From positions 62,001-126,000 of the forward strand of contig JBGAPT010000002.1 in the NCBI GenBank assembly GCA_044221135.1: 64,000 nucleotides of DNA, read 5' to 3'. Positions 35,776 through 45,184 of this stretch are shown piece after piece. Position numbers and translations under genes: made by a program. The notes under the pieces are model-generated. The model was not told where the DNA came from, did no database searches, and saw only the letters and a list, made by a program, of their open reading frames with translations. Position 1 is the stretch's first letter. Each line of letters begins with the position of its first letter. The DNA is from UBA4722 sp044221135 (GTDB lineage: Bacteria; Pseudomonadota; Gammaproteobacteria; DSM-16500).

Positions 35776-37875
35776 ATGACTACAGAAAGAAAAGCATTCG
35801 ACGATCAAGATACCCAACTCTTATTAAAAGAGTTGGCTAATCATCTTAGACATACTCTATTAGATTCCAAGAATACAAGCATAACCGGTGATATCGAAAC
35901 AATGCTTCTCTGCCCTCCACAGCAACGCAGTGAATTCGCTGAACTATTTACCGTAGTTTTCAGGGAAACAGTAACACGGCCGACGAGTAATCGCCCAGGG
36001 GATGGTGTCATCATACTATGTATACAAGACCATATAGAGGCTTGTGTTAAGAATGGATCTATTACTAATAAAGAGCAAGGTATCGATTATATCAATTCCA
36101 TTTTTAATCCAATAAAAAATAGTATGTTAGCTATTAATAATGAACAGTTTGCTTCTGAGCAAGATCGGCAAGCAGCATTCAGCAATTATATTAACATCCT
36201 ATCGAATCCACAAACATTAAACAAAATTCTTGAAGTTCACGCAGAATTAATGTTTTCCCAGGCTGAACCTATGAGGGCAGCACAATTTCTCTCAGAAGCA
36301 TTAGCTAAAGGCTTTTCAGATGAGTTAGCTAATAAATATCTCGCCGAAAAAAAATTATCAAAAAATTTAATTAAATACCTTAGAGGCCCTGTGATCGAAT
36401 TCGGTCACAACAGTGTAGCACATCACATTGAACTTATAAAAAATTGCGATCCCGATCTACTAACCAAATGGAGTGATCGATTTACTGTTTTATTTAAGGA
36501 TATACCCACCGAGAACGATGGTTTCATCATAACATGTCTATCAGCTCATATTGCTGCTTGTGTTGAAAAAGGATCTATCACGAATATTGAACAAGGCCAA
36601 AAATATATCAAAACAATGGTTGATGGATTATTAGCATCTCTTTTAAAAATTGATCGTGATGAAAAAAACTCCGACAAACATACTCGAGAAGCAAAACTAG
36701 GTAATTATCTAATCCTTGTAGAGAAGAATCTGGAAAAAATGAGTCAAGATGGCACTCTAGAGAAAATTGCTAAAATAGAAGAAATTTTAATTTCTCCCCC
36801 ACCAAACTCAACCCTATTTCACCCAGATACTCAACGGGCCTTGGACGCACAAGGGATAAAAAATCCTCCAGGTAACGCTCTTCTAACAGAAGTTCATCTA
36901 TTTAAAAAAGATATGGCAGCTCAACTTTTCCAAGAAGCAATCACTCAAGGATCCCTTTCAGATGAGTTAGCTAATAAATATCTACAGCTCAATAAACTAA
37001 TTGAGGAGACTCTTAATATCATAAATTCTTATCAAGCGAAGGAACCTTTAGATCTTGATAAGCTAAAAGCACTTGCTAAACTAGCGGATTCATTGCAAGG
37101 CATCTGCGCGCTACCACCCAACTTAATTAACAGCGAAAATATAACGCAGATCACTGACAAGTTAAACAAAGAAATCTTAATCGCTCACGATACTGTTTTG
37201 CGGGCAAAATTGGAAAAGACGAAGAATACAATGTTTTACCCAGATGCTAAAACTAAAAAAGTCATGCAAGAAAAAGGAATAAAACCTCTGGATGAAACTT
37301 TCCTAAAAAAGATACAAGAAGCTAAAGCAACAATAGCAGAAAAATCGAAATTATCAGTATCCATTCAAGACCCTTCCAACCAGATGTCTAAAGAATATGA
37401 TCGGTTGAATCAGTTAATTGATGAGACCCTTAATATAATAATCTCTTATCAAATAAAAAATCCTATCAATGTTGATAAGCTAAAAGCACTGACTAAGCTG
37501 GCGAGCTCATTGGAAGCGATAGCAAATCTAAAGCCCGAGGCACTTACAAGAGAAAATATAATACAGATCACCAACACGTTACATAAAGAAATAGAAATCG
37601 CTGGCAAAAATATTCTCCGGGCAGAGCAAGAAAAGGGTCTCAAATTTGGAATGAGAGCCAGAGGTAGCAAGACACTCAGCATTATCAACACAGCAATAGA
37701 AAGTGACAAAAAGCGTATGTCTGCAGAAGCTAAAGCGCAAAAAGCGGCAATGGATGAACGACAGGAGCGACGTATGTCTACAGATGCTAAAAAAGATTCG
37801 TCTGTTGTTAAAGGAAATCAGCCTGAAGATGCAGGACTCGGAAGAAGCGTCAGTCGTATCTTCAAACGAGGATAA
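35776..37875 (+). CDS. Unknown 699-aa protein with nested internal repeats (candidate effector)
   Basis: No family recognised. By eye it is built from repeats: block A at about 54-155 recurs at 231-335 (shared ACVEKGSITN-type core); the SDELANKYL motif occurs at 181-189 and 395-403; block C at 344-377 recurs at 483-517 (FHPD.../FYPD..., GIK); block B at 404-480 recurs at 542-618 (LNKLIEETLNII, DKLKALAKLA, ENITQIT). The last 75 residues are basic and disordered. No signal peptide or membrane helix. Soluble, helical, modular and unrelated to its neighbours glmS and pyrD. Effector role is inference from style only. Confidence 0.75.
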   Translation: MTTERKAFDDQDTQLLLKELANHLRHTLLDSKNTSITGDIETMLLCPPQQRSEFAELFTVVFRETVTRPTSNRPGDGVIILCIQDHIEACVKNGSITNKEQGIDYINSIFNPIKNSMLAINNEQFASEQDRQAAFSNYINILSNPQTLNKILEVHAELMFSQAEPMRAAQFLSEALAKGFSDELANKYLAEKKLSKNLIKYLRGPVIEFGHNSVAHHIELIKNCDPDLLTKWSDRFTVLFKDIPTENDGFIITCLSAHIAACVEKGSITNIEQGQKYIKTMVDGLLASLLKIDRDEKNSDKHTREAKLGNYLILVEKNLEKMSQDGTLEKIAKIEEILISPPPNSTLFHPDTQRALDAQGIKNPPGNALLTEVHLFKKDMAAQLFQEAITQGSLSDELANKYLQLNKLIEETLNIINSYQAKEPLDLDKLKALAKLADSLQGICALPPNLINSENITQITDKLNKEILIAHDTVLRAKLEKTKNTMFYPDAKTKKVMQEKGIKPLDETFLKKIQEAKATIAEKSKLSVSIQDPSNQMSKEYDRLNQLIDETLNIIISYQIKNPINVDKLKALTKLASSLEAIANLKPEALTRENIIQITNTLHKEIEIAGKNILRAEQEKGLKFGMRARGSKTLSIINTAIESDKKRMSAEAKAQKAAMDERQERRMSTDAKKDSSVVKGNQPEDAGLGRSVSRIFKRG

Positions 37876-37910
37876 TAATAATTTTAATCTTACTGGGAAT
37901 GCAGTATTTT

Positions 37911-38912
37911 CTAGTTAATTTCTCTAATAAGCACAGGCCCTTTATAAATTAAACCCGTATAAATCTGCACTGCGCTCGCACCAGCAGCTATTTTTTCTCT
38001 AGCATCTTCTGCTGATAAAATACCACCGCAACTTATAATCGGAATTTTATTACTTAAAAGAACATGCAGCTGTTTAATGATTTCTGTAGAACGCATCATG
38101 AGCGGTTTACCACTTAAGCCACCCGTTTCAACAGCAAAAGATGATGACTCTACGCCATCGCGATGTATTGTAGTATTGGTCGCAATAACACCATCTATTT
38201 TTTCATTAAGAAAAATAGTACACATTTGCGCTAATTCATCAGGCGTCAAATCAGGTGAAATTTTCACGACTAGCGGCACATATTTATTATTATTTTTAAA
38301 AAACAGAGCTTGTTCTGCTTTCAATGTACGTAATAAATTTTGCAATAATTCGCCATGCTGCAATTGACGTAAATTTTCTGTATTGGGAGATGAAACATTA
38401 ATCGTAATATAGCTTGCAAATGGAATCACTCGCCGCAATGAGTAAATATAATCTTTGACTGCATTTTCTAAAGTCGTATCTTTATTTTTGCCAATATTGA
38501 TACCTAAAATACCTTTGAATTTCGTTTTTTTCAATTGCTCAACAAGATAATCAACACCTTTATTATTAAAACCCATGCGATTGATGATTGCCTCATGCTC
38601 TGGCAGACGAAACAAACGTGGCTTCAAATTACCAGGTTGTGGTCTAGGAGTGACAGTACCCACTTCAATAAACCCAAAACCAAGCGCTGCAAGTGCATCG
38701 ATGTATTCACCGTTTTTGTCTAAACCAGCCGCCAAGCCTACGAAATTAGGAAATTTTAAACCCATCATTTCTAATGGGGAAAAATGCGGAGAAGGTAAAA
38801 ATCGGGTTAGATGTAATTTTTCAGCTAAACGCAATGATTTTAACGTAAAATCATGCGCTAGCTCAGGAGGAAGGCAAAATAAAATTTTTCTAATTAATGC
38901 ATAACACATCAT
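37911..38912 (-). CDS. pyrD: Dihydroorotate dehydrogenase (quinone), class 2
   Basis: Oxidises dihydroorotate to orotate with quinone, at the inner membrane. 333 aa from the ATG at 38912, whose ATGA overlaps the uvrD stop; an earlier in-frame start would run further into uvrD. The N-terminal helix ALIRKILFCLPPELAHDFTL is the class 2 membrane-association motif. GLAAGLDKNGEYIDAL, NRMGFNNKG, ITINVSSPNTENLR with the catalytic Ser, and KISPD and ATNTT for FMN and substrate binding follow. It feeds the pyrE-pyrF step encoded at 61 kb. Confidence 0.96.
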   Translation of the reverse strand: MMCYALIRKILFCLPPELAHDFTLKSLRLAEKLHLTRFLPSPHFSPLEMMGLKFPNFVGLAAGLDKNGEYIDALAALGFGFIEVGTVTPRPQPGNLKPRLFRLPEHEAIINRMGFNNKGVDYLVEQLKKTKFKGILGINIGKNKDTTLENAVKDYIYSLRRVIPFASYITINVSSPNTENLRQLQHGELLQNLLRTLKAEQALFFKNNNKYVPLVVKISPDLTPDELAQMCTIFLNEKIDGVIATNTTIHRDGVESSSFAVETGGLSGKPLMMRSTEIIKQLHVLLSNKIPIISCGGILSAEDAREKIAAGASAVQIYTGLIYKGPVLIREIN

Positions 38913-41089
38913 GACAACCCCGCGACAAAACTTGCAATCAACCACTTCGTCCCTACTTTTTCAAACCGTACTTGAATACGCGCATGCTCTCCACGCCCTT
39001 CATATTGCAACACGATTCCTTCACCAAATTGATGGTGAGTCACACGTTGCCCAATCTTCATATTACCATCATTATCAGCCATCCACTTTTTAGATGGGGC
39101 AGGGGAGGATGATGAATAAGACTGCGACTGTGGACGTGAAACTGCAGTCTTAAGACCCGATTCTTCTTTAAGCTCCCCTGGAATTTCTGCCAAAAACCGT
39201 GAAGCGCGATGATATACTTCTTTGCCATGCAAACGTCTTACAACAGCATAAGTCATATAAAGTTTTTGCATCGCCCGCGTCATGCCCACATAACATAAAC
39301 GGCGCTCTTCTTCTAAACCTTCAGGCGTATCCATCGACATATGATGCGGAAAAAGATCTTCCTCACAGCCGCATAAAAATACCACCGGAAATTCCAACCC
39401 TTTTGCAGAATGCAATGTCATCAACTGCACACCATCTGAAGAATTGTCTGCCTGGTTATCACCCGACTCTAATGCAGAATACGATAAAAAAGCTGCAAGT
39501 GGCGGCATGTCTTCTTCAAGCTCATTCGCATCAAACTGACGCGCAGCATTCACTAATTCTTCAAGATTTTCTAACCGCGTTAACCCTTTTTCACCTTTTT
39601 CTTTACGGTAATGTTCAATCAACCCACTATTATGAATGACATGCTCTGTTTGCTCGAATAACGGCAATTCTTTAGTATCTTCATGCAGCATTGTCATAAG
39701 CTGAATAAATCCCTGCAATGCATTGGCTGCACGCGCAGGAAATACGTGTTGCTCCAACAAGACTTCTGCTGCACGCCATAATGAACTATTTTTTTCAGCA
39801 GCATATTCACGTAATGTCTCAATGGTACGATCCCCAATACCACGCGTTGGTGTATTCACAATCCGTTCAAAAGCAGCATCATCATCTCTGCTTGCAATAA
39901 GACGCAAATAAGCCAATGCATCTCTAATTTCAGCACGATCAAAAAATCGTAACCCGCCATAAACCCGATAAGCAATACCAAGCTGCATCAAGGCTTCTTC
40001 AATCACACGCGACTGCGCGTTAGAACGATATAAAATCGCCGCACTACTTAATGAATGGCCCATTGCCTGCCAATCTCTAATACGGCTCACCAAATACCGT
40101 GCTTCATCTAAATCATTAAATCCAGCATAAACCGTTATACGCTCGCCGTCTGAACCTGAAGTCCATAAATTCTTTCCCATGCGCCCTGCATTATGATTAA
40201 TCAAGGCATTGGCTGCTTTCAGAATAACACCTGTAGAACGATAGTTTTGCTCCAGCCGTGTCATTCTTGCATCTGGAAAATCTTTGCTGAAGCGCTGTAT
40301 ATTTTCAATCTTGGCACCACGCCAGCCATAAATAGACTGGTCATCATCGCCCACTATCATCACGCTATTATTTTGTCCTGCCAATAACCGTATCCAAGCA
40401 TATTGAATGGTATTGGTATCTTGAAATTCATCAACCAAAATACAACGAAAACGCTGTTGATACTGGATTAAAATGTCTGGATGCGTTATCCATAGCCGAT
40501 GGACCTTCAATAATAAATCAGCAAAATCAATTAACCCTGCCCGTTGACACGCCTCGGAATAAGCATGGTAAATTCTGATCATGGTTTTAATATGAATATC
40601 ACCATAATCTGGTATTTGATGCGGCTCCAATCCTTCATCTTTTTTAGCATTAATAAACCATTGCGCTTTTTTGGGCGGCCATCGATCTTCATCCAAACTT
40701 AATACAGCCATGCAGCGGCGAATAATACGCAATTGATCATCGGAATCTGCTATTTGAAACCCCTCCGGTAAATTCGCATCACTCCAATGCAATCTTAAAA
40801 AACGATGTGCAAGGCTATGGAAAGTGCCAACCCACATTGCTTTTGCAGAAGCACCTACCATTGATTCAATACGTGAACGCATTTCATGTGCTGCTTTATT
40901 GGTAAACGTCACGGCTAAAATATGATACGGAGACAATCCTTCATTTTCGATCAGCCAGGCGATACGATGCACCAAGACACGCGTCTTGCCGCTGCCCGCT
41001 CCCGCCAGAATTAACTGGTGACATAAAGGTGCTGCCACTGCATCACGCTGGGCGTCGTTAAGAGAATCAAGTAAGATGGTTGTTTTCAT
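38909..41089 (-). CDS. uvrD: DNA helicase II (UvrD)
   Basis: Superfamily 1 3'-5' helicase for nucleotide-excision and mismatch repair. 726 aa, the UvrD length. Motif I GAGSGKT (30-36), VTFTNKAAHEMR, GTFHSLAHRFLR, ILVDEFQDTN (motif II), GDDDQSIYGWRGA (III), LEQNYRS (IV), LMTLHSAKGLEFPVVF (V) and EERRLCYVGMTRA (VI) are all intact. The C-terminus ends with the RNA polymerase-binding Tudor-like region (GQRVTHHQFGEG). UvrD rather than Rep by length and by this tail. Coupled to pyrD. Confidence 0.97.
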   Translation of the reverse strand: MKTTILLDSLNDAQRDAVAAPLCHQLILAGAGSGKTRVLVHRIAWLIENEGLSPYHILAVTFTNKAAHEMRSRIESMVGASAKAMWVGTFHSLAHRFLRLHWSDANLPEGFQIADSDDQLRIIRRCMAVLSLDEDRWPPKKAQWFINAKKDEGLEPHQIPDYGDIHIKTMIRIYHAYSEACQRAGLIDFADLLLKVHRLWITHPDILIQYQQRFRCILVDEFQDTNTIQYAWIRLLAGQNNSVMIVGDDDQSIYGWRGAKIENIQRFSKDFPDARMTRLEQNYRSTGVILKAANALINHNAGRMGKNLWTSGSDGERITVYAGFNDLDEARYLVSRIRDWQAMGHSLSSAAILYRSNAQSRVIEEALMQLGIAYRVYGGLRFFDRAEIRDALAYLRLIASRDDDAAFERIVNTPTRGIGDRTIETLREYAAEKNSSLWRAAEVLLEQHVFPARAANALQGFIQLMTMLHEDTKELPLFEQTEHVIHNSGLIEHYRKEKGEKGLTRLENLEELVNAARQFDANELEEDMPPLAAFLSYSALESGDNQADNSSDGVQLMTLHSAKGLEFPVVFLCGCEEDLFPHHMSMDTPEGLEEERRLCYVGMTRAMQKLYMTYAVVRRLHGKEVYHRASRFLAEIPGELKEESGLKTAVSRPQSQSYSSSSPAPSKKWMADNDGNMKIGQRVTHHQFGEGIVLQYEGRGEHARIQVRFEKVGTKWLIASFVAGLS

Positions 41090-41119
41090 AACCGACTATT
41101 CTATAGAAAACTAATAACC

Positions 41120-41722
41120 ATGACCAAACCTAATTATCAAAATGCACAATTCATGTTGAGTGTTGCTGCCCTCGATCAACTTCCATCGGATGAAGGAGCA
41201 GAAGTTGCGATTGTCGGTCGATCCAATGCCGGAAAATCAAGTGTGCTCAATAAGTTAACGCAGAATAAAAATTTAGCGCGCGTCAGTAAAACACCCGGAC
41301 GCACGCAGCTTATTAATCTTTTTTCCCTGGATAATCAAAGACGAATAGCAGATCTACCGGGTTATGGGTACGCCAAAGTCTCTGAAGATGTCAAAAGAAA
41401 ATGGCAACGATTGCTCGATGCTTATTTGCGCAATCGTAATTGTTTACAAGGACTCATCTTGGTCATGGATATTCGCCACCCGCTCAAGGAATTCGATCAG
41501 AATATGCTAACCTGGTGTAGCGAATGCGCCTTGCCAGTGCATATTTTATTAAATAAAGCAGATAAGCTGACACATAGTGCAGTAACCCGAACAGTGCAAG
41601 AGGTTAGCAAAAAGATTGCAAACTATCCTAATCCAGTGACGGTACAAGTGTTTTCTGCTTTAAAAAATAGGGGATTAGAGGCACTACGGGAAAAATTGGA
41701 TGAGTGGTATCTATACCCGTAG
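41120..41722 (+). CDS. engB: Ribosome biogenesis GTP-binding protein
   Basis: TrmE-Era-EngA family GTPase (YsxC/YihA) needed for 50S assembly. 200 aa. G1 GRSNAGKSS (33-41), G2 KTPGRTQLINLF, G3 DLPGYGYAKVS, G4 NKADKL and the C-terminal FSALKNRGLEAL are complete. Transcribed away from uvrD and convergent with epmA. Confidence 0.96.
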   Translation: MTKPNYQNAQFMLSVAALDQLPSDEGAEVAIVGRSNAGKSSVLNKLTQNKNLARVSKTPGRTQLINLFSLDNQRRIADLPGYGYAKVSEDVKRKWQRLLDAYLRNRNCLQGLILVMDIRHPLKEFDQNMLTWCSECALPVHILLNKADKLTHSAVTRTVQEVSKKIANYPNPVTVQVFSALKNRGLEALREKLDEWYLYP

Positions 41723-41739
41723 CGTCTGGGTATATCATC

Positions 41740-42708
41740 CTAAGCAGAAAAAAACGCAAAACTCATCACATCCGCAATCGATTCACAATTCAACGCCAGC
41801 ATAATAAGCCTATCAATCCCCAGCGCCACACCAGCACAATCAGGCAAGCCATACTGCAATGCCGCCAGAAACCGCTCATCCATTGGCACTTCAGCAAGAT
41901 GATATTGCTTTCGATAAGCTAACTCTTTTTCAAATCGTTTACGTTGCTCAACTGCATCTTGCAACTCGTGAAACCCGTTCGCCAACTCCACCCCTTTAAA
42001 ATACATTTCAAAACGAGATGCAACAAGAGGATCTTCTTGGCGGATTTTAGCTAAAGCTGCTTGTGATATGGGAAAATCATATAAAAAAAAAGGCGCATCT
42101 TGCCCCAAGTAGGGTTCAATGCAATGCGTAAACAATAAATCTAGCCAACTATTTTTATCATCTTGCATATCTGGCAATAATTCAATGTGGTGTTTCGCGC
42201 AAGTTTTTAATGCTTCAATACTTGCACTATGCGGATTTATTCCCAAATAATGCTGGTATACTTGTGTTGCACTCATACGTGTTGCAGGAGGAAGCTGTAA
42301 AACAGCTTGTAACAGTTGATCCATTTCATCCATCAACGCATGATGATCAAACCCCAAACGATACCATTCCAACATACTGAATTCAGGATTATGCAATCTT
42401 CCCACTTCACCCTGACGAAACGCTTTAGTGATTTGAAAAATAGATCCCGCGCCTGCCGCCAACAATCTTTTCATAGCATATTCAGGCGATGTTTGCAGAT
42501 AACAAATATCTTCTTTCTCTGAACCTATTTTCTTAAAAGGTGCCGTGATACTCATGATGTGCGAATCAGTCACAGTCGCATGCGATAAAAGAGGTGTTTC
42601 CACTTCCAGCACATCATGCTCTGCGAAAAATGCACGAATACGACTTAGAATTTTTGCACGTTGGCCCAAGATAGTCAGTGAAGCTGTAGGCTGCCAATCA
42701 ACCATCAT
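41740..42708 (-). CDS. epmA: Elongation factor P--(R)-beta-lysine ligase
   Basis: Attaches (R)-beta-lysine to Lys34 of EF-P. 322 aa, a LysRS-like catalytic domain without the tRNA anticodon domain. FFAEHDVLEVETPLLSHATVTDSHI (motif 2 region and upstream), LQTSPEYAMKRLLAAG, FRQGEVGRLHNPEFSMLEWYR and GVALGIDRLIML (motif 3) are present. Its ATG overlaps the efp stop (TAATG), so substrate and modifying enzyme are translationally coupled. epmB, which makes the beta-lysine, lies divergently next to efp. Confidence 0.95.
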   Translation of the reverse strand: MMVDWQPTASLTILGQRAKILSRIRAFFAEHDVLEVETPLLSHATVTDSHIMSITAPFKKIGSEKEDICYLQTSPEYAMKRLLAAGAGSIFQITKAFRQGEVGRLHNPEFSMLEWYRLGFDHHALMDEMDQLLQAVLQLPPATRMSATQVYQHYLGINPHSASIEALKTCAKHHIELLPDMQDDKNSWLDLLFTHCIEPYLGQDAPFFLYDFPISQAALAKIRQEDPLVASRFEMYFKGVELANGFHELQDAVEQRKRFEKELAYRKQYHLAEVPMDERFLAALQYGLPDCAGVALGIDRLIMLALNCESIADVMSFAFFSA

Positions 42709-43280
42709 TATTCTTCTTTAGCCCTGGCAACATAAACGCCCGTTCGTGTATCTACCTTCACAAGCTCACCCTCTTGTACAAACAAAGGAACGCGCACGAC
42801 AGCACCTGTTTCCAGCTTTGCAGGCTTCCCACCCCCCCCTGAAGTATCACCCCGCACACCCGGATCCGTTTCCACAATTTTTAATACAACAAAATTAGGC
42901 GGAGTCACCCCAAGCGGCATCCCATTCCACAACATTAGCATGCAAATCGCTTGCTCTTTGATCCATTGCTTTCCTTCACCCACTTCTGCATCACTCATCA
43001 CAAATTGCTCAAACGTATCCTGCACCATAAAATGAGAATGTGTGCCATCATAATAAAGATATTGCGCCTCGACCTCGACAACATCTGCTGCTTCCATGCT
43101 TTCACCCGATTTATAAGTACGCTCAACGACACGGCCTGTCTTTAAGTTACGGTATTTTATACGATTAAAAGCCTGGCCCTTGCCTGGTTTGACAAATTCA
43201 TTGTCCAATATGACGCAAGGATCATTATCGACAATAATCTTCATACCGCCCCGTATTTCATTTGTTGTATACACACCCAT
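42708..43280 (-). CDS. efp: Translation elongation factor P
   Basis: Relieves ribosome stalling at polyproline. 190 aa, three OB-like domains. The modification site Lys34 lies in FVKPGKGQAF and matches E. coli numbering, with the proline-glycine turn kept. NGMPLGVTPPNFVVLKIVETDPGVRGDTSG and LFVQEGELVKVDTRTGVYVARA close the protein. AAGGAG precedes the start. With epmA and epmB adjacent, the beta-lysylated form is expected; EpmC (hydroxylation) is not in this window. Confidence 0.97.
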   Translation of the reverse strand: MGVYTTNEIRGGMKIIVDNDPCVILDNEFVKPGKGQAFNRIKYRNLKTGRVVERTYKSGESMEAADVVEVEAQYLYYDGTHSHFMVQDTFEQFVMSDAEVGEGKQWIKEQAICMLMLWNGMPLGVTPPNFVVLKIVETDPGVRGDTSGGGGKPAKLETGAVVRVPLFVQEGELVKVDTRTGVYVARAKEE

Positions 43281-43342
43281 TGCTTTCTCCTTTTAAGAAT
43301 TCGAATATAATAGTCTCCTTATTTAAATAATCAAAAGATAAA

Positions 43343-44341
43343 ATGATGCCCCAACCGATAAAGACCCCTTGGCAAACAGCCTTAATCAATGCTGTAACCG
43401 ACCCGCGTGAATTACTCGAGTTACTTGAACTGGATCTTGTATGGCTAGATCAGGCAAAAGCAGCCGCGACCCTTTTCCAGCTCAAAGTGCCGCGCGAGTT
43501 TATTTCTCGCATGCAAAAAGGCAATATCAATGATCCGCTTTTACGGCAAGTGCTACCACTTGGAGATGAATTTAAACGCGTAGAAGGTTTTGAAAAAGAT
43601 CCTTTGCAAGAAAAAACCATTAACCCTGTGCCAGGTCTGTTACATCGATATCATGGGCGCGTCTTACTTACCCTGACTGGCAATTGCGGTATTAATTGCC
43701 GTTTTTGTTTCAGGCGGCATTTCCCGTATGCTAAAAATAACCCTGGCACAGCCGGCTGGCAGCTTGCATTAGATTATATTGCTCGTGATGAAACGATTAC
43801 AGAAGTTATTTTAAGCGGTGGCGACCCATTAGTATTGGGCGATTCTCTGCTCCATGAATTTACCAAAGCACTCAGCACTATTCCACATCTCAAACGACTA
43901 CGTATCCACAGCCGCCTGCCTATTGTATTACCTGAACGTATTACACCCGAGTTAGTGACTTTACTAACATGCACGCGCTTGCACTCTGTGATGGTTGTAC
44001 ATTGCAATCACCCCCAGGAAATAACGCACACCGTCATCCAAGCCATAAAAAATTTGACTATAGCCAGTATTCCCGTACTTAACCAAGCAGTGCTGCTAAA
44101 AGGCATTAATGACAATGCAGATACATTAGTTGCCTTGAGTGAAGCATTATTTTCGACTGGAATTCTACCTTATTATTTACATGTGTTAGATAAAGTAGAG
44201 GGCTGCGCACATTTTGATGTGACGCGAGAAACTGCCCAGCACTTGCATTGGCAAGTCACCCAACGACTTCCAGGGTATCTCGTACCCAAATTAGTGCGCA
44301 CACAAACAGGAGCCTCTGCAAAAATCAGAGTCGATCGCTAG
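43343..44341 (+). CDS. epmB: EF-P beta-lysylation protein EpmB (lysine 2,3-aminomutase-like)
   Basis: Radical-SAM enzyme converting alpha-lysine to (R)-beta-lysine for EF-P. 332 aa. The iron-sulfur cysteines are C115, C119 and C122 in GNCGINCRFCFRRHFPY. EVILSGGDPLVLGD (SAM and PLP region) and the C-terminal PGYLVPKLVRTQTGASAKI fit the EpmB subfamily, and the length is shorter than clostridial aminomutase. Divergent from efp with a 62-nt gap, so the promoters of the two modules lie there. Confidence 0.95.
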   Translation: MMPQPIKTPWQTALINAVTDPRELLELLELDLVWLDQAKAAATLFQLKVPREFISRMQKGNINDPLLRQVLPLGDEFKRVEGFEKDPLQEKTINPVPGLLHRYHGRVLLTLTGNCGINCRFCFRRHFPYAKNNPGTAGWQLALDYIARDETITEVILSGGDPLVLGDSLLHEFTKALSTIPHLKRLRIHSRLPIVLPERITPELVTLLTCTRLHSVMVVHCNHPQEITHTVIQAIKNLTIASIPVLNQAVLLKGINDNADTLVALSEALFSTGILPYYLHVLDKVEGCAHFDVTRETAQHLHWQVTQRLPGYLVPKLVRTQTGASAKIRVDR

Positions 44342-44719
44342 AGAATTCCACATCGAGTCATGCCGGCGGGAATTGCTGTACACAGGTTAATCCTGCACAT
44401 GATTTACGAGCCATGATAAGGAAAATCAAAAATCATCTTTCAATTATTACATAACTTAATGATTATATTATAATTAATACACTAAGGGATAACCCTTAAT
44501 GAAATTTTATCCCAACTTCTCCCCTGCTTGTAATAGACTTAAGCACAATGTTATCCACAGAAACTGTGGATAACTCCCTGGGCTTTCTCAAGTTTGGAAT
44601 ACCACCTTTTTTCAGATATAATCTTGCTACTATAATTATCAAGAGCAATTAATTCCCCTTGGACATAATCCGCAATGACGAGCTACATCACAATAAAAAT
44701 AATCTAGGCAACTAGGGCT
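44342..44719. other. Gene-free AT-rich gap with DnaA boxes (possible replication-origin-like site)
   Basis: 378 nt without a gene. It holds an AT-rich stretch (about 44420-44480), AAGGGATAACCCTT at 44484-44497 giving TTATCCCTT on the minus strand, TTATCCCAA near 44508, and the inverted perfect DnaA-box pair at 44550-44574. The nearby atp operon, parB and glmUS are oriC neighbours in many gammaproteobacteria. Whether it acts as an origin or a DnaA-titrating site is inference. Confidence 0.4.
44550..44574. promoter_or_regulatory. Inverted pair of consensus DnaA boxes
   Basis: TTATCCACA at 44551-44559 and TGTGGATAA at 44565-44573, in perfect 11-bp inverted arms (GTTATCCACAG / CTGTGGATAAC) separated by AAA. 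Both match the DnaA-box consensus exactly. As a hairpin it could also be structural, but the match to the nonamer in both arms argues for DnaA binding. Confidence 0.65.
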
Positions 44720-45184
44720 ATGCATCTTATTACTATCCAGCGTGCTGTGCCAAAAAATGAGATGCCGGCAGTAACACAGTTAAAACAATGGGCTAAAAAA
44801 GTCTTAAAACGTACGACACCCGACGTTGAAATGACTATTCGGGTTGTTGATTTGACAGAGATGACAGAACTCAATACGCAGTACAGACATAAATCAGGTC
44901 CAACGAATGTATTGTCATTTCCTTTTGACATACCTGTAGGTTTAACTGACGAACCATCGCTACTAGGCGATATTGTTATTTGCGCAGCTGTTGTCAATCA
45001 AGAAGCACAAGAACAAGAAAAATCTGCAACAGCACATTGGGCACATATGGTTGTACATGGCACATTACATTTGTTAGGTTACGATCATGAAATACCAGCT
45101 GACGCTGATACGATGGAGTCACTAGAAATAACTATTTTAAAAGAACTAGGTTTCCCCAACCCTTATCAACAAGGTGAAAAATAA
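44720..45184 (+). CDS. ybeY: Endoribonuclease YbeY (16S rRNA maturation factor)
   Basis: Zinc-dependent RNase for 16S 3'-end maturation and ribosome quality control. 154 aa. The metal-binding H3XH5XH motif is H113, H117 and H123 in VVHGTLHLLGYDHE. YRHKSGPTNVLSFPFD with the conserved Arg precedes it. Its stop overlaps the corC start (TAATG), the usual ybeY-ybeX pair. The phoH-like ybeZ that normally precedes it is absent; the DnaA-box gap is there instead. Confidence 0.95.
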   Translation: MHLITIQRAVPKNEMPAVTQLKQWAKKVLKRTTPDVEMTIRVVDLTEMTELNTQYRHKSGPTNVLSFPFDIPVGLTDEPSLLGDIVICAAVVNQEAQEQEKSATAHWAHMVVHGTLHLLGYDHEIPADADTMESLEITILKELGFPNPYQQGEK

